Source: Erpobdella octoculata (Eukaryota; Annelida; Clitellata; Hirudinida; Erpobdellidae). Taken from it: a stretch of DNA of 64,000 nucleotides. A program made the translations under genes and the position numbers. The notes under the pieces are model-generated. The model worked only from the letters and a program-made list of their open reading frames with translations, was not told the origin of the DNA and did not search any database. This document shows positions 23,349 through 35,938 of this stretch, piece by piece. Every line of letters begins with the position of its first letter. Position 1 is the stretch's first letter. Location: NCBI GenBank assembly GCA_963978895.1, contig OZ022246.1:9533294-9597293 (forward strand). Direction: 5' to 3'.

Positions 23349-25598
23349 CTAGCGGACCCGGCGAACTTCGTTTCACCTTAAAGAGTGTATTTTTTAAGCA
23401 ATAAAGAACAATAATAACAAATATCATATATATAAGTTTAAAAGAAAACAAAAATAAAAAAACGTTCACTTTAATAGTTTATTAGAAAAACATTGGTTGA
23501 ACTCGGGTCGATTCTCTTTAATCCAGCACTTTTTGATACACGATGTTTTTTGTTTTATTATCGGGCGAAAAAACAAATAAATCTGATGGTCTGCCGACAC
23601 GTGAACACGCCACTTACAATTGACCATGAGAAAAACATGCATTATCCAAGTTCAGACCACAAACACTCAAAGATTGGCCTTGTGATTTGTTAATCGTCAT
23701 AGCAAATGCTAGGCGAATCGGAAATTGAATTCTTTTAAACTCAAAGGGCAAATCGGTTGGGATCATAGGAATCCTCGGAATGAGTATTTCCTCGCCTTTG
23801 AATTTTCCTTTGAGGATCGTCGCGTGAAGCACATTGACCATTAGTTTCTTTAAAACCAAACGCGTTCCATTGCATAGTTTTGGTTGATTTAGATTTCTAA
23901 GCATAATAACTACTGATCCAACCTTCAGTTGTAAATTGTGCGGTCGTAAGCCAGGCACATCCAAGGAGTTCAAAAATTCAGTTGGATAGTTAGTGGCTTC
24001 ATCTTCATTTGTTACACAGTCAATAGATTTGAATGAATGCAGAGTACCAAAAATTTGATTCTGAATTAGAATATTTAAGTCATCTACATCTTTATTCTTA
24101 GCCGCCAAAATTGCTCTCTCACTCAACCATTTGTTCTTTTTATGATTAGCAATGATGTCTGGGAACACGGCCATTACCGATGTTGAGCAATTGCATGGAG
24201 AAATCTTCAGCAGATGGATCGTTCAGCAATGCAACTCTCATGTTAGAAGACAGCTGAAGTTTCATCACATAGCGCCACAGATATGATGATTTGAGGGAAG
24301 CATTAATTTCATCGGCAGCAGTCGATCTTGGAACGACTGGCAGTGTTTGGCGGAAATCGCCAGGCAATAAAATCATCGCACCTCCAAAATGTCGCGAGTC
24401 ATTGCGCAGATCTCTCAGTGTTCTATCAAGTGCTTCCAATGCGCGTTTGTGCGCCATTGTGCACTCGTCCCAGATGATGATTTTAGATGCTACTAAAACG
24501 TTTGCCATTGCAGAGTGTTTTGCAATGTTGCGTGTTGGTTGTTCAGTAGTTTGAAGATTTAAGGGCAATTTTAATGCTGAATGAGCCGTACGGCATCCTT
24601 CTAACAATGTGGCTGCTATTCCAGAAGAAGCAACTGCTACCGCGATGTCTGATCTCGCACGAACAGTGGCCAATATGAAAGACATGAGAAACGTCTTTCC
24701 AGTTCCACCTGGGGCATCAAGAAAAAGTAAGCCACCATTTCCATTATCGATTGCCTTCAGTATGTATCATACATTTTTTTTGTTGAGGGTTTAAGAGGGG
24801 TACATTCGATTGAACTAATTGATTTAATTCATGTCGATTATAGCCACGTTCACGTTCTAATTCTCGATTAAAAGCATCATTCATTCTACGATCTGGCGCT
24901 GGCATTCCTAACTTGACTAACAAAAAACCACACATCAGGTAACGCATGTCTTCAATCAAGAGCAAAGCCTGGTTATGCATCTTTTCATTCACTTCAAGGT
25001 TGGGATTAGTTGAACTGACCCGTATTTGATGTAAAATGTCTTCTGACATGCTATTTTTGTATTTGTTCCACAGTTCACGTGGATTTGATGAAAAGCAGGT
25101 GGAAATTATAATAGCAAATAATGTGCATATCTGACTTGGAGATGCTGAAATAATTGCTTCATAATTTTTTCTGTGAGATTTTTAATTGTAAACAATGAAA
25201 TAGTCAGAAAATGTAATAACATGCGCTCTACCCCTTTTGCGCATAAATGTCATGTCGCGGAAAATTAAACATCTGTATATCTCGATAACCCAAACTCCAA
25301 TTTGAAAATGTATTTTTCCGTACGACCGAATAGAGGGTGCTCTACAACTTTGCCAATTGATTTTTTACATTTTATATATTTAAGTTTTTTTCTAGGACGC
25401 ACTGTTAAGGCTGTATAGCTACCGGGGTACATACTGCGGTCCCCATGGGCAACTCCATGGTTCAATGTCAAATATTTTTAGTTATTCTGTTAATAGGAGC
25501 TGAGAGAAATCCAATAAATCAAAAATCTCTAAAATCGGTTCAGCCGTTCTTGAGTTATAAGTGACGTAACACAAACCCCGACTTCCTTTTATATATAT

Positions 25599-25601
<3 letters not shown>
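23349..25601 (-). mobile_element. Helitron remnant with both termini
   Basis: Minus-strand 5' end at 25601: A|TCTATATATATAAAAGGAAG, then GTGTTACGTCACTTATAACT. Minus-strand 3' end at 23349: GGTGAA-ACGAAG-TTCGCC hairpin, GGGTCCG, CTAG, then T. The length is 2,253 bp, shorter than autonomous Helitrons (usually 5 kb or more), because the replication-initiator part is absent. The interior is a broken Pif1-type helicase gene. Confidence 0.8.
23614..25049 (-). pseudogene. Helitron helicase (Pif1-like) with frameshifts
   Basis: Reading from 25049 downward: an N-terminal piece (MSEDILHQIRVSS...), then Walker A LFLDAPGGTGKTF near 24700, motif Ia SGIAATLLEGCRTAHS, motif II IIWDECTMAHKRALE, motif III LLPGDFRQTLPV, then after a frameshift near 24150 the C-terminal half with VGSVVIMLRNLNQPKLCNGTRL and motif VI LAFAMTINKSQGQSL. 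At least two frame breaks (about 24760 and 24150) make it non-functional. Helitron helicases unwind the donor strand during rolling-circle transposition. Confidence 0.85.
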
Positions 25602-25639
<38 letters not shown>

Positions 25640-25727
25640 CACATATGTATATGTATATATATGTATATATATATGTATATGTATATATATGTATATATAT
25701 ATACATATACATATGTATATATATAAA
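25602..25727. repeat. (TA)n / (TATG)n microsatellite
   Basis: Separates the Helitron 5' end from the first pseudo-LTR of PLE1. Confidence 0.9.
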
Positions 25728-25982
25728 CATCCTTTGTTCTTATTAGCTTTCAATGCTCCATTTCAATAATCAATGCTTTATATTAAAATCCAATGCTTTA
25801 TACCATTATTTAAGGTGTCATACTAATATCCAATGTTTCATATTTCAACGTTTCGAATCACTCCATATCATTATTCAATATTTTATACCAATATTAAACG
25901 TTTCGTATCAACATACAATAGTTCATATCAATACTTAATTTATTCTTATATGTTTTAACTCATATTTATGAAATTACATTAG

Positions 25983-26024
25983 GGGCTCTGAAGATGGATA
26001 CGTCCGAAACTGGCCAGTTAGCCC
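25983..26024 (+). ncRNA. Hammerhead ribozyme motif (PLE1 left pseudo-LTR)
   Basis: GGGCT | CTGAAGA | T-GGA-TACG-TCC | GAA | ACTGGCCAGT | T | AGCCC. Stem I GGGCT/AGCCC, stem II GGA/TCC, stem III palindrome ACTGGCCAGT, predicted cleavage after GTT (26019). Confidence 0.8.
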
Positions 26025-26191
26025 AATTTAATAAAAGTTTTAAATCTTTTTTAATCTTATTCCTAATAAAAAAGAAATCGTTATACTTCAAAACTTTTGT
26101 AAGAAGCTTGTTAATGCAGAATGGACTAAAAAGTTCAACGAAACTTGTCTAAAAGAAGATATCATTCCGAAATATGCCTTAAACAAATGTA

Positions 26192-29149
26192 AACGTCCAA
26201 ACGGGAAAATGAGTTTGAAAAATGCAGCCCTTGAGGTTGTTAAAGCAGAATTCGTACAAGCAGAAACAAAAGTTAAAGAGTTATTGAATGAAGTTGATAC
26301 GCGACGTACGACTTTATTGAACACAATTGAAGACCATTCTTTAAAAACTGAAATCTCTAACTACTTCGATAATTACATAGAAACTATGACTCAAAAAAAC
26401 AACTTACTATCATGAATAAACTATCAAAACTATATGGTGGCAAGATTGTCCTGAAAAATAAAATTCAACACTTCATAAATATCTCAAACTACACTCCTTC
26501 GAATGAAGAAGTCAACTTTCTCCAAATGGGATATAACTGCCATATCGAACCGAAGTACGACCCATTTTTTAAGAAAACCGAAATGGAGATATTATATCAA
26601 GACATAATGTGTCTTCAATCGCAAGGACACGTAATTTGTTCGGATCGGTTGAAACCACAGTTAAGTTCCGAAAGCTTCGTGCACCGAAATTCAAAGAATT
26701 CATTCCTGACAATGGAATTGACTAATGCTGCTAAATCCCTCCGAAACAACTCTAACATTGTCATCAGAAGAGCTGATAAATCAAATCTGTACGTTTTAAT
26801 GAATCGCGTTGATTATATGAATAAACTCAACACCATCACATCCGATAACGCGAAATTCAAGGTGATAGCAATAGACCCAACTGAAACAATAAAAAGAACC
26901 GCCAATAAACTAATTACACAAGCTAATAAAATGATAAATGGAACAAATGACAAACTTATCCAGATAATGGGTGAATTTGACCCGGGATATCTCTATGGCA
27001 ACGTAAAAATCCACAAACCTGACAACCCGCTGAGACCTATCATTTCTCAAGTTACAACTCCAGTATATCAACTCGCAAAGTCGCTCAATAAAATGATATC
27101 CCCTTATTGTTTAAATAAACATAGTGTTAGATCATCAGCTGACTTTATCACTTTGGTTCGGGGCACCTCTGATGTGACCGGAATCATTGCCTCTCTTGAC
27201 GTCGAAAGCCTCTTTACTAACGTTCCAGTGGAGGAAACTATCGAAATAATCGTACAACAAGTTTTCCATCACCTCCACCTTTTAATCCCGTAACTCTGTC
27301 GGACCTACTGAGGTTATGTACAACCCAGGTACCGTTTAAACATCCCAATGGGCATTTGTATCTACAAATCGACGGCGTCGCAATGGGGTCTCCTTTGGGC
27401 CCCACATTCGCGGAATTTTACGTCAAAAGTTGAAGAAAAGGTTTTCCAAGAAATATGCGAAAAGCCTCAAATATATGTGCGATATGTCGATGACATTTTT
27501 GTTCTATGCAAGGACTACGACCAGCTCACAAAGTTAAAGACCTCTTTCGAAAATAATTCCGTTTTAAAATTCACGACTGAGTTTAACCCTGACAATAAAC
27601 TCCCTTTTCTGGATTTGTTCGTAACAAAAACCAATCGTTCTTTAAAAATGAATCTCTATAAAAAACCAACAAATCATGGAGAAACTCTCAACGCCGCAGG
27701 TTTTTGCCCAGAACGCTACAAAATCAGTGTTGTGTTGAATATGTTACACAGAGCTCGTCAAGCTACTGACAACCTTGACGAACTGAAGACAGAAATTCAA
27801 AAAATCAAAACAACTTTGATTAACAACAATTTTACCAATAGACTGGTAGACGACATCGTTGGTAGATTTCTCAAAGACAGCTCAAATATGGAAAAATTTA
27901 AAGACACTGGTAAAAAAATTCTAAACTTGTTTTATGGCGCTCAAATGCATAGCTCCTATAGGATCGACGAAAAAATTATCAAGAACATCATCAAAACCCA
28001 AGTCAAAGTTGCTGACACAGATGAGTATAGACTTCGACTCAACGTGTTGTACAGACCAAAAACTACTCATTCGCTAATTATGCGCAACAATCTATCAAAT
28101 AATAGCAAACAACTTCAACGGAAAAACGTCGTCTATAAGTTTACATGCCCACATGATCATTTTGAAAAACTAGTAACTACCTACATAGGGTCTACAATAA
28201 CATCCTTGTCTAGAAGACTGACGATGCACTTACAGGGAGGGAGTATTGCTAAACATTTCCGCGAGACACACTTCTGTAATCTGACGAGACAAATTCTCGT
28301 CGACAACACTAAGATTATTGGTACAAATAGCAACCCAAAAAGACTTAGAATTTTAGAAGCCTTATTAATTCAAGACCAACGACCAAGTATCAACATTCAG
28401 GATAATAATGTCAGTCATCTACTTAAACTGTTTTGTAGTTCAATTGTGGGACAAGTCGAAACCAAAAGAAAGAAGACCGATGTATTGAATAGCAGTGATG
28501 AGCGTAAGGATCGTTGCGACCGTCGCTCCGTTGAATTTGTTGGATTCGACGCTGTTCTCGACTCTAAGTCTCAAGAAGCTGTTCTCGACTCTAGGTTTCA
28601 GGAAGCTGTTCTCCACTCTAAGTTTCAGGAAGCTGTTCTCGAATCTGAGTCTCAAGAGGCTGTTCTCGACTCTGAGACTCAAGAAACTGAAATAAGTCCT
28701 GAACTTGTTCCACAAAAAGAAAAAGTGGAAAAATGTAGTAATTGTGACTCTAAATTTCAAGAGCCCAAAATATTAAACAATGATGAAGAACGGAGAGATA
28801 GTTGCGCCTTTCATCCCGTCGAATTAGTTGGATTTGACTCTACCTTTGATCCTGATCTTCGTGAAGATGATCTAAACACGGGAAAAGTTGAAGACATGGA
28901 TGTCTTAAAAAATGTAAAAACGAGTGCGACAAGCGTCCTGGGGAGGAGGAGTTGATTGATGACAGGGCCGGACTTGTAACTACACCTCTTGAGTGCGACA
29001 TGGAACCTTGATATTTGGACGTTGCTGTTCGTTCCGATTTTTCAGAGGTGCGCACCTGTATGCCCGTGACTGTCGGCGAAAGCACGTGTGATCCAGGCGT
29101 ATTTAACCACCTGCTTGGTAATGTAAATATTACAACTAGAAAACGACGC
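26192..29149 (+). pseudogene. PLE1 protein: reverse transcriptase plus C-terminal GIY-YIG endonuclease, frameshifted
   Basis: Continues the leader frame (PKYALNKCKRPNGKMS...). RT motifs in order: [32 protein letters not shown] (motif A, 27196-27234), then in a second frame [19 protein letters not shown] (motif B) and in a third YVRYVDDIFVL (motif C, about 27475). Single-base shifts near 27260 and 27425 break it. The rest is open from 27428 to 28955: KLPFLDLFV, then the endonuclease VVYKFTCPHD ... TYIGSTITSLSRRLTMHL (28130-28235). The tail contains five 10-residue repeats, is shifted again near 28920, and ends HLLGNVNITTRKRR at about 29149. Retrotransposition enzymes; probably inactive now. 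Confidence 0.88.
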
Positions 29150-29567
29150 TGACTGTATATTACTTTGGTTTTTTCCAGTCGATATCATAAACGTTTACGT
29201 GTCTATATATTGATATTTTTAAAAAATTCGAGTCAATTTTATTTCGGACTAGTTTTAATGGTTTGTTGGTTTTAAATATTTCATTTGGTTTATTTCATCA
29301 TTTGGTTTATTTCATCCTTTGTTCTTATTAGCTTTCAATGCTCCATTTCAATAATCAATGCTTTATATTAAAATCCAATGCTTTATACCATTATTTAAGG
29401 TGTCATACTAATATCCAATGTTTCATATTTCAACGTTTCGAATCACTCCATATCATTATTCAATATTTTATACCAATATTAAACGTTTCGTATCAACATA
29501 CAATAGTTCATATCAATACTTAATTTATTCTTATATGTTTTAACTCATATTTATGAAATTACATTAG

Positions 29568-29609
29568 GGGCTCTGAAGATGGATACGTCCGAAACTGGCC
29601 AGTTAGCCC
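29568..29609 (+). ncRNA. Hammerhead ribozyme motif (PLE1 right pseudo-LTR)
   Basis: Same sequence as the left copy at 25983-26024. The leader frame ([16 protein letters not shown]...) is intact in this copy, while the left copy has a one-base frameshift. Confidence 0.8.
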
Positions 29610-29774
29610 AATTTAATAAAAGTTTTAAATCTCTTTTTAATCTTATTCCTAATAAAAAAGAAATCGTTATACTTCAAAACTTTTGTAAGAAGCTTGTTAA
29701 TGCAGAATGGACTAAAAAGTTCAACGAAACTTGTCTAAAAGAAGAAATCATTCCGAAATATGCCTTAAAAATAT

Positions 29775-29811
29775 GTATATATATATATATATATATATAC
29801 ATATACATATG

Positions 29812-29900
<89 letters not shown>
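29775..29900. repeat. (TA)n microsatellite
   Basis: TA run with one CATATG interruption; starts at the truncated end of the PLE1 pseudo-LTR. Confidence 0.95.
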
Positions 29901-29904
<4 letters not shown>

Positions 29905-30045
29905 TGTTTCCGCTCGCTCTCCCACTGGGCTCATTTTTTGCCCGATTTCAATTTTTTTCACAAAAACCTTCTATTGTCTCTCAAGCTAGTGTGAAAATTG
30001 CATTACGATCGGATGAATGGTTTAGCAATCCATAAATGACATCCG
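29905..30045 (-). mobile_element. Helitron leader fragment
   Basis: Contains GCTCATTTTTTGCCCGATTTC and GCATTACGATCGGATGAAT, diverged relatives of the leaders at 5513-5690 and 32895-33050. Confidence 0.5.
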
Positions 30046-30149
30046 GACATACATATATAATTGCTATATCTTTATTAATCTAATACAATGATAATAATTA
30101 TTGTCATTATATTATTATCATTAATAATCACATTGTTTAATAATGGGAA

Positions 30150-31112
30150 CAATAAGTGTAGATGGCTGCCCGACAATCGAAAGGCACAACAAACCCCTAT
30201 GTATATGGAGTAGAGCTAACTTTACTGCTTTATCACACTTTATCAGCTCACAAGACTGGATAACCCTCTTTTTACATCGCTCAGTTAACGAGTGGTACAC
30301 CACCTTGGTTAAAATTTATGATGCAGTAAAAAGATTTATCCCAACAACAACAACAGTGCCCTTTTAGAAAAAGTTAGAGGCATGGGTCACTCCAGAAGTG
30401 TTAGCGGCGGTTCAACTGAAGAGACAACTTTGGTCAAAATACCTAGCAGCCGGGCGTCACAACACATGACCAGCTTAAGCTAGCTCATCAAAAATCTTGT
30501 TAAAACGTGGCAAAAATAGTTAGACTTGCTATGCTTCACTACAAAGAAAGTCTTGCTTATTCATCATACTCACATTCGAAATAAACATGAAACTCAAGAG
30601 AAGATAAAGGCAATTGAAACGGCTGACGGTGACACATCGGTCGATCAAGAAGTAATGTGCAAGACACTAAACGAATACTTCCAATCTGTCTTTTGTTACC
30701 GAATCATGCAATCAACTGCCTTTTTTTGAACAGAGAACAGATTCCGAATGCAATATTGACGAGAGCGTTTTCACATTTGAAAAGGTTGAAAAAAGATTAT
30801 CAGAACTCTTGACGAACAAGGCTATGGGAGTTGATGGATTTTATCCTCGTATATTAAAAAACAGCGCAGGTGCTCTTGCAATTCCTATCACTCTCTTTAG
30901 AATGTCTATTACCACAGGCATGGTACCAGACTTATGGAGACTAGCTAATGTTACGCCTATTTTTAAAAAAGGGTAGCAAAATAAAGGCAGGAAACTATAG
31001 GCTAGTATCATTAACTTCCGTACTTTGCAAAGTATGTGAAAATAACTAAAAGTCAACACGGATTTGTAAGAAAAAAAGGATGCGTAAGCAACTTACTGGT
31101 CAATGTGAATTC
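30150..31112 (+). pseudogene. Degenerate CR1-like LINE reverse transcriptase fragment
   Basis: Pieces in several frames: RANFTALSHFISSQDWITLF (30200s), then FTFEKVEKRLSELLTNKAMG, VDGFYPRILKN, GMVPDLWRLANVTPIFKKG, NYRLVSLTSVLCKVCE and QHGFVRKKGCVSNLLVNV. The order matches the linker and RT motifs 0-3 of CR1-group LINEs. Stops and shifts are frequent. It ends abruptly where gypsy sequence in the other orientation begins. Confidence 0.7.
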
Positions 31113-31113
31113 T

Positions 31114-31925
31114 CTCCCAGGCCTGTGATGGTTCAGGCCACGGTGACAACGTGTTTTTAATGGGCATTTAGCTGCTTTTTGACATGCATCACAGGTTTTC
31201 ACCAGGCTTTCAATATCTCTATCGATTCTATGCCAATACACCGACTGTCTGGCCAGCATTTTCATACTCGTAATTCCTGGATGACCCTGATGTAGCATCT
31301 TCAATATACGCTGTTGCAGTTTTTTTTAATTACTGTTCTTGCACCCATAAATAGAATGCCATCATGTAAAGTCAAATCAGTTGCTTTACTTTGGAACGCA
31401 TTCCAGTTTGATTCAGGTTTACTTTTGGCCAAAATCCCTTTTTAATGATCTCACTTAACTCTCTGAGTTCAGAGTCTTCTTCTGTCATGATTTGAATATC
31501 TTTATTACTAACAGGTAATTGTCTCATCGTATCCTCTTGTATTATTGTGAAGTGTTTGTTTACACCTGCTATTATCAAATCCTCATTTCCTGTTGTTTTT
31601 TTGGAATCAATGAGTCTTGACCAAAATTTGCTTGACCAAAATTTGCTGTTCGTCGATATTTGATCTCAAAATCATAAGCTAAGAGTATCAGTTCCCATCT
31701 CTGCAGTCTGTTTGCACCAAATACTGACAAGAGAGGCTTGTGATCGGTCAATAGCATAAACCGCCTTCCATAAACAAATCTCTGGAATTTTCTTACCGCA
31801 ACAACTAGGGCTAAAGCTTCTTTTTCTACTTGGCCGTAATTCTTTTTGCTTGGGTCAGCGCACGGCCTGCATGAGCAACTGCTTTTTCTGTTCCATTAAG
31901 AAATCGTTGTGAAATCACTGCTCCA
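31114..31925 (-). pseudogene. Ty3/gypsy pol fragment: RNase H and integrase zinc-binding domain
   Basis: From 31925 downward: AVAHAGRALTQAK, EKEALALVVAVRKFQRFVYG (one-base shift near 31850), MLLTDHKPLLSVFG, QRWELILLAYDFEIKYRRT (RNase H), then a connection with MTEEDSELRELSEIIKKG, and HQGHPGITSMK ... YWHRIDRDIESLVKTCDACQ, the HHCC zinc-binding domain of a retroviral-type integrase. The catalytic integrase core is missing, cut at the junction with the LINE. Confidence 0.85.
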
Positions 31926-31941
31926 ATTCAGTATTCACATG

Positions 31942-32480
<539 letters not shown>

Positions 32481-32482
32481 AC

Positions 32483-32811
32483 TATATATATATATATATG
32501 AATGTTTGTGGGTTAGTTTGTCTATTATAGAAACGGGAAAGCGACCCGGAACGGACAGCGAGCGGGAACGGAAAAGCAAGTGTGAGCGGGAATGGGAGAG
32601 CAAACGTGAGCGGGAAAGCGACCGGGAGTGGTAAAGCGACCGGGAGCGGGAAAGCGACCGGGAGCGGGAAAGCGACCGGGAGCGGGAAAACGACCGAAAA
32701 CGGAAAAGCGAACGGGAGTGGGAAAGCAGGTGGGAGAGGAAACGGGAGAGAAAGAGACAAACATTAGAAAAACCTCTAAAAAACCCGGGCAACGCCGGGT
32801 ATCTCCGCTAG
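32483..32811 (+). mobile_element. Non-autonomous Helitron, second copy of the 5098 element
   Basis: Same as 5098-5428 with a rearranged minisatellite. Ends CCCGGGCAACGCCGGG-TATCTCCG-CTAG followed by T. The downstream CA-rich stretch and leader (to about 33050) also match the first locus. Confidence 0.75.
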
Positions 32812-33263
32812 TACATACATAAACACACACACAGACACACATACATGCACATACACATACATACATACACACATACATACGCACATACATATATATATAG
32901 TTCCCGCTCGCTCACCCGCTCCGCTCCGCTCATTTTGTGACGGATTTCAAATTATTTTTTTTTTATTTGACTCCCCTTGACTCTCAAGGTTGTGTGAAAA
33001 TTTCATTACGATCGGATGAATGGTGTAGCAATGCATAAAGGACATTAACATACATATATACAAACATTCATTTTTATATATATAGATATATATATACATA
33101 ATCAAATTTTCAAGATATAGTAGTGCTTTAAAGACTAATAATTTATTCAGGTAAAGCCAAAGTTATTCTGTTTTATTTATTTATGAAACTTGTTACTTAC
33201 ATAACATAACGTTTATTTTAAAGTGAATCAGAACAATTAATAATAATCGTGTGTGAGATCCAC

Positions 33264-33490
33264 CAAGGGTATCTTGATATAACAACTGGATCCACAACCT
33301 ACTCTAGTAGGCCAAGACAATTTAGCCAATTACGTCATAGTTACATCAAGATTTTTAGAAGTATGATATAACTACTAAGCTTTTGTAGTTTGTTACATCA
33401 ATTTATTTATAATTATGATATAAGAAGCAATAAAACATTAGGCCTACTAGAGTAGGTTGTGCATCCAGTTGTTATATCAAGACATCCTTG
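33264..33490. mobile_element. MITE with about 50-bp terminal inverted repeats and 7-bp target duplication
   Basis: The ends CAAGGGTATCTTGATATAAC and CAAGGATGTCTTGATATAAC (right end read inverted) are imperfect inverted repeats running to CTCTAGTAGGCC. Flanked by GATCCAC at 33257-33263 and 33491-33497. Size 227 bp. It sits in the 3' part of a CR1 element. Confidence 0.8.
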
Positions 33491-33507
33491 GATCCACTAT
33501 CAAACAT

Positions 33508-34116
33508 TTAAAAACCATATTTACATAATTTAATTTTAAATTTTTCAACAGTTTCAGCATTCACAACTTCATTCTCCAATTTATTCCATTCATTTGTCAC
33601 TCTTGCACTAAAGAATTTATGTTTCATTGAACTCTCCCTTTTCTTATATAGCTTAAAGTTGTGCCCTCTGGTACTTTTGTATCTCGATCTCTCAAAAAAT
33701 CTTTCCGGATTTAGGTCAACCAATCCGTTCAATAATTTGTAAGTCTCAATTAAGTCTCCCCTAGTCCTCCTCTTTTCAAGTGTTGTTAGATTACATCTAC
33801 TCAAACTTTGTTCATAATTCAGTCCTTTTAACTCAGCAATCATCTTTGTAGCTCGTCTTTGCACTTTTTCAATTATGTAGATATCTTTTTTAAGACAAGG
33901 GCTCCATGCCTGCACACAGTATTCCAAGTGTGGCCTAACTAGAGATTTATACAATCTTAAAACTGTATCTTTATCTCTGCTGACTATGGTTCTTTTGATC
34001 ATGCCCAAAATTCTGTTTCCCTTCTTTGCAACCTCTGCACATTGTCTAGACTGTTTAGCATCTTCATTTACTAATACGCCAAGATATTTTTCTTCTTTTG
34101 TTTCTTTTAGCTGTTA
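33508..34116 (-). pseudogene. CR1-type LINE, C-terminal end of ORF2 (5'-truncated)
   Basis: Frame from about 34116: KEEKYLGVLVNEDAKQSRQC, AKKGNRILGMIKRTI, LYKSLVRPHLEYCVQAWSP, VQRRATKMI, TRGDLIETYKLLNG, FFSARVTNEWNKL, ending KIKLCKYGF and a stop at 33508-33510. This is the thumb and C-terminal region typical of CR1/L2-like elements. About 200 codons are open without a stop. Confidence 0.88.
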
Positions 34117-34428
34117 TGTCAAGAATGAATAAAAACGTTGATAAAAAATTTAATTAGTAAAGGAATTTCAGATCTATCATGGACTATAGAAGAAGAGAGT
34201 CGGGAAATTTGAAATTTTTTTTCTAGAGCTTATTATATATTTTTTTAAATTTTAACTTTCCTTAACCTAGTGATGATTCAATGCGTTTGGAATTCTCCTG
34301 GCGTGTGTAGACAATTTGCCTTTCCCTTGATTTCCAAAATTTAATGTTTTTTCACCTATTATTTAAATTTTAAATTTTAACTTTACTTAACCTCGTGATG
34401 ATTGAATGCGTATTGGAATCTTTTTTGC

Positions 34429-34472
<44 letters not shown>

Positions 34473-34688
34473 GTTATTGGTCTTTTTCCTATTAGGGGAC
34501 TTCATTAAAGAATTGAGATGGTTTTGGGAAGAGAAATCGGAATTATCAAAAGATTTGTTAGAACCGTGCGAAATTCTACAAAGTGAGATAATTCAGTTTT
34601 GAGTCAAGTAAGAGATTGTATTCAACGAAGTTCTTTGGTGTTATCTAACAAATAGTATATATGATGCTGTTTAGTTGTTCGCGGCCTT

Positions 34689-35230
34689 TTGCTATTATTG
34701 ATTATTAAGAGGCTTGCCCAAGAAATTGAAGCTTCCAGTTCTCCGAGCAAGCAATTTAGGCACGGAAGTTCTGTTGAGGAAGAACTTAATGCTTATCTTG
34801 GGGCTTCAAATAAATTAGCTGCTAATCAAACTGGATTAAGTTTCTGGACAGCCTCAGAGACAGTGTATCCTCTAATAGCGGCCTTCGCTAAAGACCTTAT
34901 CTCTGCACCTGCTTCAGAAGCATATGTGGAGCGCATCTTCTCGGTTTGCAGTGATATGACTGCAGGAAAAAGAAACAAGCTCTCCAAGAATCTAGAAACT
35001 CGTGTTTTTTTGAAAATGAACTCGAATTTTACCATTTTGTAAATAAATAAATAAAAAAATTTTTTTTGGCTGTGTATAGAATCTACAGTTAACTGTAACT
35101 TTAACTTAAAAATAAATAAGTGTAATAGTAACTGAAAAATGTTTGTGGAGAAATAACTTTAACTAAAACTGAAAAATGTAGTAACTTTAACTGTAACTGT
35201 AACTGAAAAGTTGTAACTGAAATATCACTG
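34689..35230 (+). pseudogene. hAT transposase C-terminal fragment and 3' end
   Basis: The frame 34689-35042 contains FWTASETVYPLIAAFAKDLI, APASEAYVERIFSVCSDM and RNKLSKNLETRVFLKMN, the hAT dimerisation domain (S.A.VER.FS motif). Downstream, TAACTGTAAC-type subterminal repeats lead to AATATCACTG at 35230, whose inverse CAGTGATA is a hAT-like terminal repeat. The catalytic part is missing upstream. Confidence 0.85.
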
Positions 35231-35423
35231 GTTGACAGTGTGTATTTCGTGGTCTCTTTGAGTACAAATTAATGTTTTTGATGCATATTTACGTTCAAAT
35301 CTATTTCAATTCAGTCCTTAACTCATTTTTACACTTGATGATATCGTATCTTGACACTTCTAGAGCATGTGAAAAATTCCGTTAAGATGTCTATTGTATA
35401 GAAAAAAGTGAATTATTTACTTT

Positions 35424-35655
35424 GAATGTACTAAAATGTTAAAAATAATATTAAAGTGTATATATTACAATTTTTCGAACTAAACGTTTCGTTTTGAAGA
35501 TTAAAGTGTTGGGCAATAGTAGGTTATAAATAAATTATAGATATTATATAGATAATGCCCAACGCTCTTATATTCAAAACAAAAGGTTTAGTTCAAAAAA
35601 ATTGTAATATATGCTTTATAATATTACTTTAACATTTCAATACATTAGTATACGA
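35424..35655. mobile_element. Palindromic MITE, copy 2
   Basis: Same palindrome as 16012-16232 (TGTACTAAAA...TTAAAGTGT / inverse), with more mismatches between arms. Confidence 0.7.
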
Positions 35656-35938
35656 GCGTTGTTTTTAAACAAATATTTTTTATACTTTATATTATTTTCT
35701 GATTTTAGTATGAAATTTTTTATTAATCTAAATATTATTTTTATATTTTTTCTGTTTGATTTTTTTAGATATAAATGTTATTTAAAAATTTTATTATTTA
35801 TCATTTGTTAGTGCCTAAAATTTAGAATTTTTTTTTAGATATAAATATTATTTATATTTTTTATTATTTATCATTTGTTAGTGCAAATTATTTTTTTAAT
35901 CTAATAACGGATTAATGTATTTAATGGCATCCATCGAA

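Larger units (their letters stand above)
25728..29769 (+). mobile_element. PLE1: nearly complete Penelope-like element with direct pseudo-LTRs
   Basis: A 456-bp sequence at 25728-26183 is repeated at 29313-29769, differing at only a few bases (one indel near 26045). Between them lies the whole RT to endonuclease coding region. Tandem pseudo-LTRs, a hammerhead motif in each, and a C-terminal GIY-YIG endonuclease define a canonical Penelope-like element. The right copy stops at GCCTTAAA, where a TA array starts. Confidence 0.85.

Noticed and set aside
30143..30367. Independent small gene
   Set aside because: Residues match the linker region before the reverse transcriptase of CR1-like LINEs and continue into RT motifs at 30770-31085.
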